A DNA stretch of 64,000 nucleotides from Konateibacter massiliensis (lineage in GTDB: Bacteria > Bacillota > Clostridia > Lachnospirales > Lachnospiraceae), in NCBI RefSeq assembly GCF_900184995.1, contig NZ_LT860099.1:708269-772268 (forward strand), in the 5' to 3' direction. Below are positions 37,715-47,578 of the stretch, in pieces. A program made the position numbers and the translations under genes. The notes under the pieces were generated by a model. It ran no database searches. It had not been told where the DNA came from and saw only the letters and a list, made by a program, of their open reading frames with translations. The number at the start of each line of letters is the position of its first letter. The stretch's first letter is position 1.

Positions 37715-38947
37715 TTATTTTTTCATTGCTGCATCAATATCCAACGTGCTGTAAGTATTTACCAAAGTACTGTAATCCGCATTCGGATTGTACTCTACAA
37801 GACAATTTGCAATATCTTCTGCTGTTACAAACCAATTATTTTCTTCATGTGCATCATAAATTGTGTTGTAAATCTCTGCACTGTCGATTGTCCATCTCGG
37901 TGCTGCAAAATTCGCTGCTGTTCCCTCTTCATTTCGATTTGCTTCCATATGTCCTGTTACTGCATTTAAAATCATTGGAATTGCATTTCCAAATACAACC
38001 TCTTCGCATTCATAGATAATTGCGGAAACAGAACCGTCGTTCATCGCATCATAGTAAACATCACTCACGTTTCCTACTGTCGCAATCTTAATGGAGCCGT
38101 CCAGTTTGCCGGCACTTGCCAGCGGCTGAAACCATACCGCTGCTGAGAAAGAGCTTGCAAGCGCATCAAAATCCATGTCAAGCACTGCTGTCTGCTCTGC
38201 GGTAAAGGAATCGGTTCCCGGCCAGCCCGGTACCTTATGAATAAGCTGTACGTCTTTTGCTTCTGTAATTGCCTGCTGGAAGCCCATGTAACGGTTGATA
38301 AACATCTCAATACCCATCTCGTCTCCGCCGGAAGCGTATACAATCTTCTTTGCTCCCTGCTCAATCAATACGTTTGCAAGTGCATATCCGTTTTCATAAT
38401 CAGCATCTCCGTTTGCCTGAGAGCCAAGATAATACTCATTGCTTCCAAGCTTGCCATACACCGATTTTTTCTCGGCGGAACCATAGTAATACATTCCAAC
38501 ATCTGCACAAAGCTGTGCAACCTCTGCCTCTGTTACGTTATAATAACCTATCACGGCTTTACAGCCTGCCGCTGAGCAGTTCTCGATGAATTTCAGCTCA
38601 TCCTCCGCTGAAGCAATACTCTCCGAATACATAAACTCAATATTAAAATAGTTTGTCATATCCTCATAATATTTTTGCAGTGCCAAAAACTGCTCATCGG
38701 TAACGTCAAATGCAACAACACCAATTTTTACAGTCTCAGCCGGCCATGTGCCGTCCAATGCAAAAGCTCCTGTACTCGCAGCACTCTCTTCTTTGACATC
38801 TGCATTTGCGGTGTCATTTGTCGCTGCCTCTGTACCCGTTGACTCGTTTGTTGTCTCTGTTGTGCTTGATGCACCTCCACCTGAACACGCTACCATGGAC
38901 AATGCCATTGTTGCAGCCAGAACAATTGATAATAATTTCTTCTTCAT
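37715..38947 (-). CDS. Sugar ABC transporter substrate-binding lipoprotein
   Basis: 410 residues. Lipoprotein signal MKKKLLSIVLAATMALSMVAC with the lipobox cysteine at about 21, a Ser/Thr/Glu-rich linker (~22-60), then a type-1 periplasmic-binding fold (WPAETVKIGVVAFDVTDEQFLALQ). Binds the sugar outside the membrane for the adjacent permeases. Ligand unknown; rhamnose or a rhamnoside is likely from the linked GH78. Confidence 0.92.
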   Translation of the reverse strand: MKKKLLSIVLAATMALSMVACSGGGASSTTETTNESTGTEAATNDTANADVKEESAASTGAFALDGTWPAETVKIGVVAFDVTDEQFLALQKYYEDMTNYFNIEFMYSESIASAEDELKFIENCSAAGCKAVIGYYNVTEAEVAQLCADVGMYYYGSAEKKSVYGKLGSNEYYLGSQANGDADYENGYALANVLIEQGAKKIVYASGGDEMGIEMFINRYMGFQQAITEAKDVQLIHKVPGWPGTDSFTAEQTAVLDMDFDALASSFSAAVWFQPLASAGKLDGSIKIATVGNVSDVYYDAMNDGSVSAIIYECEEVVFGNAIPMILNAVTGHMEANRNEEGTAANFAAPRWTIDSAEIYNTIYDAHEENNWFVTAEDIANCLVEYNPNADYSTLVNTYSTLDIDAAMKK

Positions 38948-38983
38948 ACCTTTTTTCCTCCTAATTGAATAAATTCATTGTTA

Positions 38984-39988
38984 TTATCTTGGTAAAAGCT
39001 TTGTTCGATAGCTAAAGCTAGATACCAGTACAACCACCAAAAATACAATTCCTCTGCACAACTGAATCATACCCGTGGACAGCCCCATAATTGCAAGTCC
39101 ACTATTTAACACTGTAATCGTTGTTGCGCCGATTATTCCGGCACTGATCTTGGAACGCGGTCCCCCCGATATCGGCATACCGCCCAATACAAGTGCAATC
39201 ATCACATCATTTCCCGTTGAGGATGCTGTTGTAGAACCGACGGTTCTTACGCGAAGCAACAGCAGAAAAGCTGCCAGCCCGATTCCGATTGCACTGATTA
39301 AAAATCCTGTAATCTTTGTTTTTGTCAGATTGATGCCCGTCTGTCTTGCGGCATCAAAGCTTCCACCCAACATCTTGGTTCTCACCCCAACGCCCGTGTA
39401 GTTAAAAAGAACAAGGCAAAGGATAAAATAGCCTGCCAGTACTCCTACGTTAATTGCTGTCATCTGACTAAAACTAAACGTCGGTATCTCTGTCACCGCA
39501 TCCTTTAGGTATATGGTTGTTTCATTTCCAAGAATTACAAGTACAACCGCCGACATAACAAAGGAAAGCACAATTGTAAAGATAAAAAACGGAACCTCGA
39601 CATAAGATGCAAAAATACCCTTTAGCAGTCCCATTAAAAGAGGCGCCGCCATACAAACCAAAAAAGTTAAAAACATATTTCCGGTGGCGATTGCGACCAT
39701 GCCCCCAAGCACAGAACCCATCAACACACCGCTTCCCAATGACATATCAAAACAATTCATACCAAATACAAAGACAGCTCCGATTGTCACAAGTGCGACA
39801 ATAATTACCTGATTGCTAAGACTTTGCAGATTGCTCACGGTCAAAAGCTTTCCACCCGTCAGTATCTGAAATATGATAACAACCAATACAAGACCGATGT
39901 AAGCTGCCATATCGCTTAAGATTGCGGCATAATTTTTTGTGGACGGCGTTTTCTTTTTTTCCATTTTCATTTCCACTGTGTTTGACAT
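38984..39988 (-). CDS. Sugar ABC transporter permease (RbsC type), first permease
   Basis: 334 residues, multi-helix inner membrane protein with ALVTIGAVFVFGMNCFDMSLGSGVLMGSVLGG and ALVLGGMPISGGPRSKISAGIIG, the conserved permease loop. AGGAGGAAAA before the ATG. Lies 12 bases after the ATPase gene. Confidence 0.92.
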   Translation of the reverse strand: MSNTVEMKMEKKKTPSTKNYAAILSDMAAYIGLVLVVIIFQILTGGKLLTVSNLQSLSNQVIIVALVTIGAVFVFGMNCFDMSLGSGVLMGSVLGGMVAIATGNMFLTFLVCMAAPLLMGLLKGIFASYVEVPFFIFTIVLSFVMSAVVLVILGNETTIYLKDAVTEIPTFSFSQMTAINVGVLAGYFILCLVLFNYTGVGVRTKMLGGSFDAARQTGINLTKTKITGFLISAIGIGLAAFLLLLRVRTVGSTTASSTGNDVMIALVLGGMPISGGPRSKISAGIIGATTITVLNSGLAIMGLSTGMIQLCRGIVFLVVVLVSSFSYRTKLLPR

Positions 39989-40000
39989 TTTTCCTTCCTC

Positions 40001-41515
40001 CTAAATCATTACCTCAATCAGCATCGTTTCATTCAAATCCTGAATGCGTGAAAATTCTCCCGAGGCTTTTCCGTCTTTTAAAATCAAAAGTCTGTCACTC
40101 ATGCCGATTAATTCCGGAAGTTCCTCTGAAATCATAATAATGGTCTTTCCCTGCTTTTTCATTTTGTATATGAGCTGATACATAGCAGCCTTTACGCCGA
40201 TATCCACACCTCTTGTCGGACAGTCCAAAATCAAAATATCGCAGTCTCTTCCAATCCATTTTCCAAATACAACCTTCTGCTTATTTCCACCCGACAAATA
40301 TTGTACATTCTGTTTTACCGAGGCACATTTGATGCTCAAATCTTTCACCTGACGGTTTACATATTCTTTTCTTGCCTTCTGTGTGATAATGCCGAAGCGA
40401 TTACAAATTCGATCTATTCCCGCCGATAAGATATTGTCTCTTATACTCGCAGTCAGCACGAGTGCTTCCTTATCTCTGTCCTTTGATACATAGCCAAAGC
40501 CAAGCATCAACGCCTCTCTGGCATTATGAACTGTCTTTCCTGTCGGTACATGCAAAACCTGTCCTCTTAAAATCTTCTCTTCTCCAAATATTGCCTTTCC
40601 AAGCTCATGCATACCGCAGTGGGAAAGTCCGCCGATCCCAAGAATTTCTCCCTTGTGAACATCCATTGAAAAGTTCATCAGCATACCGCTTCCGGTTGTC
40701 ACGTTGTCAACCTTGAGCACAACCTCCTTTCTCACCTCTTGACCATAGTCACTTCGGTAGTAATCACCCTTCATCTCCCTGCCTACCATTTGACGCTTGA
40801 TGGTCTCTTCTTCCATCTCGTCCTTATCAAGCGTTGTGATAAGCTTTCCGTCACGAAGCACGGTCAGTGTATCACACGTCTCCATCAGCTCCGCCAGGTC
40901 GTGGGAAATAAATACAACTGCTTTATTTTCCTCTTTCATCTTACGCATAATCGTATAGATGATTTCCCGTCCCTTCTGGGAAAGTGCTGTCGTCGTCTCA
41001 TCCACAACAAGCATCTGCGGCTGATTATAAACAACCTTCGCTATTTCTACGAGCTTTCTGTCCTGCATATCAAGCCGGTCAATCGGCATGGACGGCTCCA
41101 TGTTATGTAATCCTATCTCCTCCAATACCCTCTTTGCCGCACGATTCATCTTAGACTTGCTCACCACACCCAACGTCGAAAAATCCTTTTCCTCCCCAAG
41201 AAAAATATTTTCCGCCACAGTACGCCCCGATACGGTTCCTTGCTCCTGCACAATCATACCGATGCCTACCTTCGCTCCTTCAATCATGGAAGAAGGCTTG
41301 TGTGGCTTTCCCAAGAAAAACATTTCACCGCTTGTCGCCGCCTGCATTCCCGCTGCAATTGAAGTGATGGTTGATTTACCTGACCCATTTTCTCCAATCA
41401 AACCGGTAATCTCTCCGCGATATACTTTAAAATCCACCTCATCCAATGCTACCGTCGGACCGAAGTGCTTTGTCAGCTTTCTGGCTTCAAATAGTAACTC
41501 TTTTTCCTTTTCCAT
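40001..41515 (-). CDS. Sugar ABC transporter ATPase, two ATP-binding domains (RbsA/MglA type)
   Basis: 504 residues from ATG 41515 behind GAGGTGAG. Domain 1: GENGSGKST, DRLDMQDRKLVEIAK (poor signature), VVDETTTALS. Domain 2: altered Walker A region (GIGGLSHCGMHELGKAIFG), signature YLSGGNKQKVVFGKW, Walker B DILILDCPTRGVDIG with Cys instead of Glu. One strong and one weak ATP site is normal for the family. First gene of the importer-rhamnosidase operon, divergent from the AraC/GH39 regulator. Confidence 0.93.
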   Translation of the reverse strand: MEKEKELLFEARKLTKHFGPTVALDEVDFKVYRGEITGLIGENGSGKSTITSIAAGMQAATSGEMFFLGKPHKPSSMIEGAKVGIGMIVQEQGTVSGRTVAENIFLGEEKDFSTLGVVSKSKMNRAAKRVLEEIGLHNMEPSMPIDRLDMQDRKLVEIAKVVYNQPQMLVVDETTTALSQKGREIIYTIMRKMKEENKAVVFISHDLAELMETCDTLTVLRDGKLITTLDKDEMEEETIKRQMVGREMKGDYYRSDYGQEVRKEVVLKVDNVTTGSGMLMNFSMDVHKGEILGIGGLSHCGMHELGKAIFGEEKILRGQVLHVPTGKTVHNAREALMLGFGYVSKDRDKEALVLTASIRDNILSAGIDRICNRFGIITQKARKEYVNRQVKDLSIKCASVKQNVQYLSGGNKQKVVFGKWIGRDCDILILDCPTRGVDIGVKAAMYQLIYKMKKQGKTIIMISEELPELIGMSDRLLILKDGKASGEFSRIQDLNETMLIEVMI

Positions 41516-41813
41516 ATTTCTCACCTCTTTCTCTGAACCCTATTATAGCCCTTTTATACGCTGTTTTCTTCCCCTATCGTATGGTGTTTCCTTTGTTTTC
41601 AAGATACATTTTAACATTTTTAAACTTTTCATTTTTTTAATCTTATTATTTTTCCCTAATTTCAAATATTTTTCTTATTATTTAAGACTTTTTGTCTTTT
41701 CATTCAATAGAATTCATAGTATGATAGGACTAAGGTGCCCTATCTTGTGTCAAAATTCCAGACAACGCACCTCCTGATACATGAATCAGCACCGTAAACA
41801 GGGAGGACTTAGT
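41516..41813. promoter_or_regulatory. Divergent control region, sugar importer / AraC-GH39 regulator
   Basis: 298 bases, very AT-rich in the middle (41600-41720). Expected to hold both promoters and the regulator's binding sites; I could not pick out repeat operators. Confidence 0.45.
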
Positions 41814-44294
41814 ATGAACCAGACTATCGATACACAAAATCTAACAGATATCCCGTTTGAGCAGCTCTTAATCAAAAGCTTTTCCTATGAAGTACAGCTG
41901 CGCCCGGAATTTGTTATTTTCTTTTTACTTGAGGGCAGCATGACGATTCATATTTATGAAAAGAAATATGAGCTTCACACACATGATATTGTATTTATCA
42001 AGCCCTATGAAATCCATTCTGTCATGGAGACTTCCCCGGATATCAGTGTTCTGGCACTGTTTATCCATACCGATTATCTAAAGACCTTTTGTCCTGACCT
42101 GTCACATATCCAATTTACGAAACATTATTTGCGATACTCGGAGACAGATGTTCTCTATATCGATCTGTGCACAGCGATTGCCGATATTATCACCTATACC
42201 ATAAAGGCTACCTCCACCTCACGTTTAAAGCAGCTCTCTGCCATCTCCTTTATTTTGATTCGTATCTTGGAGACCTATGGGATTAAAAACATTGATTCAA
42301 AGGGACATTCTGAATATGTACAGCAGCGGATTGCCATGCTGTTAGACTACTTGGCTGAGAATTATTCAGAGAAAATCACTCTTGCCTCTGCCGCAGAGGT
42401 ACTTGGCTTTCATCCGCAGTATTTTTCCGCCTTCTTTAAAAAGTATTTTCGCCTTACCTTCATCGAGTATCTGACTGCCTTGCGCGTTAATAAAACACTT
42501 GTGGTACTTGCAAATACTAATTTAAGCATCACCGAAATTGCCCTAAGCCACGGCTTTTCAAACCATAAAACATATAGCGCCGCCTTCCATAAGCTTCATG
42601 GCATTACGCCAAGCACTTACCGAAAAGAGCGTACCCTCTTAAACCAGAATTCTCTTCTAAAGGATCAGAGACTTGATTATTTCTCCTTTTTTCAGAAATA
42701 CTGGAAGTCCGACCAGTTTTCAAAGGAGGATACGAAAAACATTGAAAACCATATGACACTCTCCTTTAAAATAAAGGACAAGAAAAACAGTTATGCCAAT
42801 ACCCAAAAGCACTGTTTTTCTGTCGGCCGTGCCTCTGCGCTTCTTAGAAGTGATATTCAAAATCAGATACGGGAAATGAAGAACGATATGGACGTTTATG
42901 CCCTCAGACTCAGGGATATTTTTTCAGATGATTTGTTTGTTTATTATGAAGATGAAGATAAAAAACCGATTATCAACTGGAAATATATTGATATTATTTT
43001 TGATTTTCTCCTCTCCCTAAATATCAGACCGTTTCCTGAAATCGGCTTTATGCCGCGTATGCTTGCCTCCAAAAAGCAGTATGCCGGTTGGCTGTACAGT
43101 CCCAACGTCAGTCTGCCAAAGTCCTTTAAAAAGTGGTCTGTTCTTGTTGAAAGCTTTATCGAGCATCTGCTTGCCCGCTACGGAAAGGAAGAGGTGAAAC
43201 ATTGGAATTTTGACTTTTGGACGGCTCCGAATTTAAAGATTAAGGATGGCTACTGGAACGAAAACCAGCAGGACTTCTTTATGTTTTACCGTGTTACTTA
43301 TCTCTCTGTTAAAAACGTGGATAACGACATCCGGTTAGGTTCGCCTAACTTTTCGGTTCCTTCCGGGCTTTCCTGGTATGAAGACTTTTTTGCGTATTGC
43401 AGAGAATATGAGCTGAATCCGGCTTATGTATCCTGCCATTTGTATAATTCAAATGATGAAACCTATCCGGATGGGGAAAAGCTGTCAAGATATTCCAACC
43501 TATGGGATGACTACGGCATCGCCGCCTCTTCCAAAAATATTCTTCTTGATAATTTAAGCGGACTTGAGAGAATTTTAAAGGAGTATCATCTGGAGCATTT
43601 GGACTTGATAGCTTCTAACTGGAATCTTTCTTATCTTCCAAGAGATTTGGTGCGGGATACCTGTTTTATGGCTCCCTATATATTATACACCTGTATAAAG
43701 ACGTTAGGCAGAGTAAACACGCTCTGTTTTCGCTCGGTCAGCGATATCCACGAGGATTTCTATATGGATCAGAAACCCTTCCACGGCGGTCCAGGCTTAA
43801 TGGATATGAACGGATTAAAAAAGGCATCCTATTACTCCTTTTATCTGCTTTCCAAAATAGGCTCCGATATAATTGAGCAGGGGGAAAGCTATTTACTGAC
43901 ACAAAACGAAAAGGGCTACCAGCTTTTGCTCTTCCATTATGTCTACTATGACACTCTCTATGCCTTGGACGACCATTCCAGCCTTTCCTACACACAGCGC
44001 TACACCATTTATGAGACATCGGAAAAGCTTATGGTGCACTCCATCCTCTCTCTCCCGGAGGGCACTTACCGCGTGAAAGAGACTGTTATCAACCGCTCTT
44101 GCGGCTCTGCCTATGACCTGTGGCTGGATACCGGTGCGGCGGAGGATATGTCAGAGGATATGATTGCTTATATTAAAAATAAGAGCGTACCGGATATTCG
44201 TTATTATGAAAGGGAGTCAAACGGCAATCTCTTGCTTGATACACTTTTGCTTCCGCATGGCGTGGCGTTGTTGGAGATTACGCCTTCTGTTTAG
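41814..44294 (+). CDS. AraC-family regulator fused to a catalytically dead GH39-like domain
   Basis: 826 residues from ATG 41814 behind GGGAGGA. Cupin sensor (~1-150), AraC HTH pair (~175-275: LASAAEVLGFHPQYFSAFFKKYF; ITEIALSHGFSNHKTYSAAFHKLHG), then a ~500-residue GH39 xylosidase-like barrel. The acid/base motif, usually WNEPN, reads FWTAPN, and the nucleophile motif, usually TEWN, reads SNWN: both catalytic Glu are missing. It is therefore most likely a sugar sensor, not an enzyme. Divergent from the ABC importer-GH78 operon it should control. Confidence 0.9.
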   Translation: MNQTIDTQNLTDIPFEQLLIKSFSYEVQLRPEFVIFFLLEGSMTIHIYEKKYELHTHDIVFIKPYEIHSVMETSPDISVLALFIHTDYLKTFCPDLSHIQFTKHYLRYSETDVLYIDLCTAIADIITYTIKATSTSRLKQLSAISFILIRILETYGIKNIDSKGHSEYVQQRIAMLLDYLAENYSEKITLASAAEVLGFHPQYFSAFFKKYFRLTFIEYLTALRVNKTLVVLANTNLSITEIALSHGFSNHKTYSAAFHKLHGITPSTYRKERTLLNQNSLLKDQRLDYFSFFQKYWKSDQFSKEDTKNIENHMTLSFKIKDKKNSYANTQKHCFSVGRASALLRSDIQNQIREMKNDMDVYALRLRDIFSDDLFVYYEDEDKKPIINWKYIDIIFDFLLSLNIRPFPEIGFMPRMLASKKQYAGWLYSPNVSLPKSFKKWSVLVESFIEHLLARYGKEEVKHWNFDFWTAPNLKIKDGYWNENQQDFFMFYRVTYLSVKNVDNDIRLGSPNFSVPSGLSWYEDFFAYCREYELNPAYVSCHLYNSNDETYPDGEKLSRYSNLWDDYGIAASSKNILLDNLSGLERILKEYHLEHLDLIASNWNLSYLPRDLVRDTCFMAPYILYTCIKTLGRVNTLCFRSVSDIHEDFYMDQKPFHGGPGLMDMNGLKKASYYSFYLLSKIGSDIIEQGESYLLTQNEKGYQLLLFHYVYYDTLYALDDHSSLSYTQRYTIYETSEKLMVHSILSLPEGTYRVKETVINRSCGSAYDLWLDTGAAEDMSEDMIAYIKNKSVPDIRYYERESNGNLLLDTLLLPHGVALLEITPSV

Positions 44295-44299
44295 AAAAT

Positions 44300-44346
44300 A
44301 GCAAAGGAGTGTGAGAATAGAATTCTATTTCTCACACTCCTTTGCT
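44300..44346. terminator. Bidirectional hairpin terminator
   Basis: Near-perfect 23-24 base arms starting AGCAAAGGAGTGTGAGAA with almost no loop, between two convergent genes; no long T-run. Confidence 0.8.
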
Positions 44347-44361
44347 CACTTCTTAGATTAA

Positions 44362-45714
44362 TCATTCCGCCCCATACAAGATAAGTTCCATGAGCTCTAA
44401 GCTCTCTGCTTCCAAAAACCGCAATGTCAATTCATATTCCCCGCCTGGCATATGAATTTCATCTCTTGTTTGAACTCCATCTTTTATTTTAACAATTCCG
44501 ACAGCTTGACCGTTCATCAGTACCTCGATTGTACCGCTTCCGGACGCTGTAATCTTTATTTTTCCAAATGGTTTCGCACTTCTTACATAACGAAACACCG
44601 CTTCATCTCCATCACTTATATTCGTCAGCTTCTCTTCGTATTCCTCGTCCGCATCAATATAAACCGTTCCTGCCAATTCACATGCCTGATAGCCCATAAT
44701 CTTTTCACCGGGTTCAAACGGCTCTCCGATTCCCTGCGATGTCATTTTGACCTCGCCAATACTGCCGTCCGCATTAATCGTGATTGGCTCAATGCAGAGT
44801 CTCCGATATTGCTGCACGCCTCTGCTGCACCGGTGATAAAAGACATACCACTGTCCATTCACACATTCAATTGAGCCATGATTGTTCCAGCTTGCCGGGT
44901 CACATGCCGCATTGTCAATTATGATTCCTCTGTACTCAAACGGACCAAGCGGCGATTTGCTCGTGGAATAACCGAGAGCAGTCGGTTTTCCTCTCTCCAT
45001 ATCCGCATAGACATAGTAATAAGTATTCCCGATTTTTCGCATCGAAGAACCTTCATGAAAAAAATGCTCCTCCTCCGTCACAAGATTATGCACAACAGCC
45101 TTCTCATCAAAGGAAATCATGTCATCATTCAGCTTCACACCATGCGAAAATAGCTGCCCCCAGTAAAAATAAGACTGTCCATCCTCATCCGTAAAAATCG
45201 CCGGATCAATTCCGCCGCACGGAAGCTGAATCGGATTTTCAAACGGACCTTCGGGAGACGCTGAAACAGCTACCCCCTCGCTGTCGTCCGACATGCAAAA
45301 ATAGAGATAATATGTTCCGTTTTTATATATGGCATCCGGCGCAAACAAAAGTGCTGGTTTTTCTCCCTCCGGCTGCTTCTCAAACTTTTCCTTTTCCCCT
45401 GAATGTTCAGCGTTTTCAAACATTTTTCGGATAAATGGGGTCGGATTGCTCCAGTCGATTCCCGGGTATTTCGGTGCCGTCTCATCCCCAAACCACGGAA
45501 TATCCTGCCCTCTCAGCGCTACCTCATGAATGGTCCAATTCTCCATATCCGCCGTTGACACCACATGATATTTTTCACTGCAAAACATATCACTTCTGTC
45601 GTCATAGCTGCCATACACGTACAGTCTGTTATCCGGCATCACATGTGCCTCGCTGTCCGGAATATGAATGTCCAGCGGTAAAACAGGGTTTCTTTTATTT
45701 TTAAACTCTCTCAT
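44362..45714 (-). CDS. GH43 family glycosidase with C-terminal carbohydrate-binding-like domain
   Basis: 450 residues, no signal peptide. GH43 acidic triad: base Asp in DIHIPDSEAHVM (~21), Asp in GIDPAIFTDEDG (~170), acid Glu in FFHEGSSMRKIG (~220). The last ~120 residues (GTVYIDADEEYEEKL to the end) look like a CBM6-type beta-sandwich. Xylosidase or arabinofuranosidase activity is likely. AGGAGG lies before the ATG. Divergent from the AraC gene at 45883. Confidence 0.9.
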   Translation of the reverse strand: MREFKNKRNPVLPLDIHIPDSEAHVMPDNRLYVYGSYDDRSDMFCSEKYHVVSTADMENWTIHEVALRGQDIPWFGDETAPKYPGIDWSNPTPFIRKMFENAEHSGEKEKFEKQPEGEKPALLFAPDAIYKNGTYYLYFCMSDDSEGVAVSASPEGPFENPIQLPCGGIDPAIFTDEDGQSYFYWGQLFSHGVKLNDDMISFDEKAVVHNLVTEEEHFFHEGSSMRKIGNTYYYVYADMERGKPTALGYSTSKSPLGPFEYRGIIIDNAACDPASWNNHGSIECVNGQWYVFYHRCSRGVQQYRRLCIEPITINADGSIGEVKMTSQGIGEPFEPGEKIMGYQACELAGTVYIDADEEYEEKLTNISDGDEAVFRYVRSAKPFGKIKITASGSGTIEVLMNGQAVGIVKIKDGVQTRDEIHMPGGEYELTLRFLEAESLELMELILYGAE

Positions 45715-45882
45715 TGCATTGCCTCCTATCAGCCTTCCTAAAAAGGTGTTCTTAATATAGACTATAAAATATTTTAGGCGGTATGTCTTTTGCCGGACAG
45801 GACCTATTTCTTTTGTATTTTATGACATGTTCGAATTTATATGTTATAATGTCGCTAAACATTTCAAAAGGGAGGCGATAAA

Positions 45883-46779
45883 ATGGAGCACTTTAATAAA
45901 CCCAAAACACAACCTGCGTATTTGGATTCCGATGAAGGCATTGCTATTTTTAAGCATGTCTGTTGTCTGCCGCCCCTTTGTCATGATTGTGATTTTTTTG
46001 AGCTGTTCTATGTGATGGAGGGAAGCTGCGAAAATTTTGCCTTGCCGCTTACACAAAGCACTGCTTCCAATATCATTTCGCCGCAGGGCTTACAAAAAGG
46101 AGATTTCTGCATCCTATCTCCCCAAACCGCTCTTGACATTGATTCTTTTTCAAACGATTTCGTTCTTTATCGCTTCTTAATCCGAACAAGCCTTTTTGAT
46201 ATTACTTTTCTTGGAATTTTATCTGAAAATGCTGTTTTATCTAATTTTTTTACCCATGCCCTGTATTCTGAGAGGCAAAACCCCTATTTGTTATTCCATA
46301 CGGGCGAAAACAGCTCTTTAAGAGATTTTATTGACTATATCTATGGAGAATTTACGGAGCCAAAGAAGTATAGGCGCCTTATGATGAATAATCTGCTGCA
46401 TGCAATTTTTGTTATCTTGCTCAGAGACCATGAAAACGATGTGGTGCTGCCGCCAAATCCGGCAGTAAGGGAAGATAATTTAATCCATATCCTGAATCAC
46501 ATTCAGGAAAATTATGCCCGTTTGACTCTCTCTGGGCTGGCGAAGTTTTTTAATTATAGTGAACGGCACATGTCACGCCTTATCAAGGAAAATACCGGTC
46601 TTAGCTTCAGCGAACTGATACGAAACTTAAAGCTTCAAAGGTCCGCTGATTTGCTCAAAACTACCAAGCTCACACCCGCGGAGATTGCGGAGTGTGTCGG
46701 CTATTTCGATTTAAGCAGCTTCTACCGCACATTTAAGGCGCACTATCACATGACACCGATAGAATATAGAAAATCATAG
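45883..46779 (+). CDS. AraC-family transcriptional regulator
   Basis: 298 residues behind GGGAGGCG. Cupin-like N-terminus (PLCHDCDFFELFYVMEGSCENF) and C-terminal double HTH (LSGLAKFFNYSERHMSRLIKENTG; AEIAECVGYFDLSSFYRTFKAHYHM). Divergent from the GH43 gene and its probable regulator. Confidence 0.9.
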   Translation: MEHFNKPKTQPAYLDSDEGIAIFKHVCCLPPLCHDCDFFELFYVMEGSCENFALPLTQSTASNIISPQGLQKGDFCILSPQTALDIDSFSNDFVLYRFLIRTSLFDITFLGILSENAVLSNFFTHALYSERQNPYLLFHTGENSSLRDFIDYIYGEFTEPKKYRRLMMNNLLHAIFVILLRDHENDVVLPPNPAVREDNLIHILNHIQENYARLTLSGLAKFFNYSERHMSRLIKENTGLSFSELIRNLKLQRSADLLKTTKLTPAEIAECVGYFDLSSFYRTFKAHYHMTPIEYRKS

Positions 46780-46804
46780 CCTTTCAGTATCTTTACAATT
46801 AAAT

Positions 46805-47578
46805 CTATGATTTTCTCTTGCCTTTTTCATACTCAAATAACAGAGGCTTTTGCAACGATGCCCTGCTTAGGATTTCATCATTTTCAAATATCACAGCGGG
46901 TATATCGTCTGCGATAATCTCTCCCTCCGCAAATACGATAACTCTCTCTGCCCATTCCCACACAAAGTTCATATCATGGGTGGAAACAAGCAAGGTTACG
47001 CCCTTCTCATGCAGCCTGTCTATCTGTTCACGAAAAAGAGCTATATTTTTGCAGTCCAAACTAGCCGTCGGCTCATCAAACAAAATAATTTCCGGCTCCA
47101 TCACCAAAACATCAGCTATCGTGATACGCTTTTTCTCCCCGCCGCTTAAGAAATGGGGCGGTCTCTTTGCGTACTCCGTCAGATTCATCTCCTGCATCAC
47201 ACTGTCTACTTTCGTGCGCACCTCCTCCTGCTTCATTCCGATATTAAAAAGTCCGAAGGATATCTCGCCCTCAACCGTCGAAGCAATAATCTGGTCATCA
47301 GGGTTTTGAAATACCATCCCGACGCTTTTACGAAGCTTCAGCAGGTTCTTTCTTGTATAGTCCAGCTTCTCTCCGTGAAAATATAAATCCCCCTCGGAAA
47401 GCTTCACAACACCGTTTAATGCGAGAAAAAAGGTGGATTTTCCGGCACCGTTACTTCCAATTACTGCTATTTTCTCCCCTTCATTTATGTCAACATTGAT
47501 ATTATGGAGTGCGTAGCGTCCTTCCTCGTAAGAATAGTGCGCATGCTCCACCTTCAAAACATTTTTTGTCATACTCAT
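46805..47578 (-). CDS. cbiO: Cobalt ECF transporter ATPase
   Basis: 257 residues from ATG 47578, which overlaps the cbiQ stop by four bases (ATGA) and follows AAAGGA. Walker A GSNGAGKST, Q-loop VFQNPDDQIIA, signature FLSGGEKKRI, Walker B IILFDEPTASLD. Energises Co2+ (possibly Ni2+) uptake with CbiQ, CbiM and CbiN. Last gene of cbiMNQO. Confidence 0.94.
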   Translation of the reverse strand: MSMTKNVLKVEHAHYSYEEGRYALHNINVDINEGEKIAVIGSNGAGKSTFFLALNGVVKLSEGDLYFHGEKLDYTRKNLLKLRKSVGMVFQNPDDQIIASTVEGEISFGLFNIGMKQEEVRTKVDSVMQEMNLTEYAKRPPHFLSGGEKKRITIADVLVMEPEIILFDEPTASLDCKNIALFREQIDRLHEKGVTLLVSTHDMNFVWEWAERVIVFAEGEIIADDIPAVIFENDEILSRASLQKPLLFEYEKGKRKS

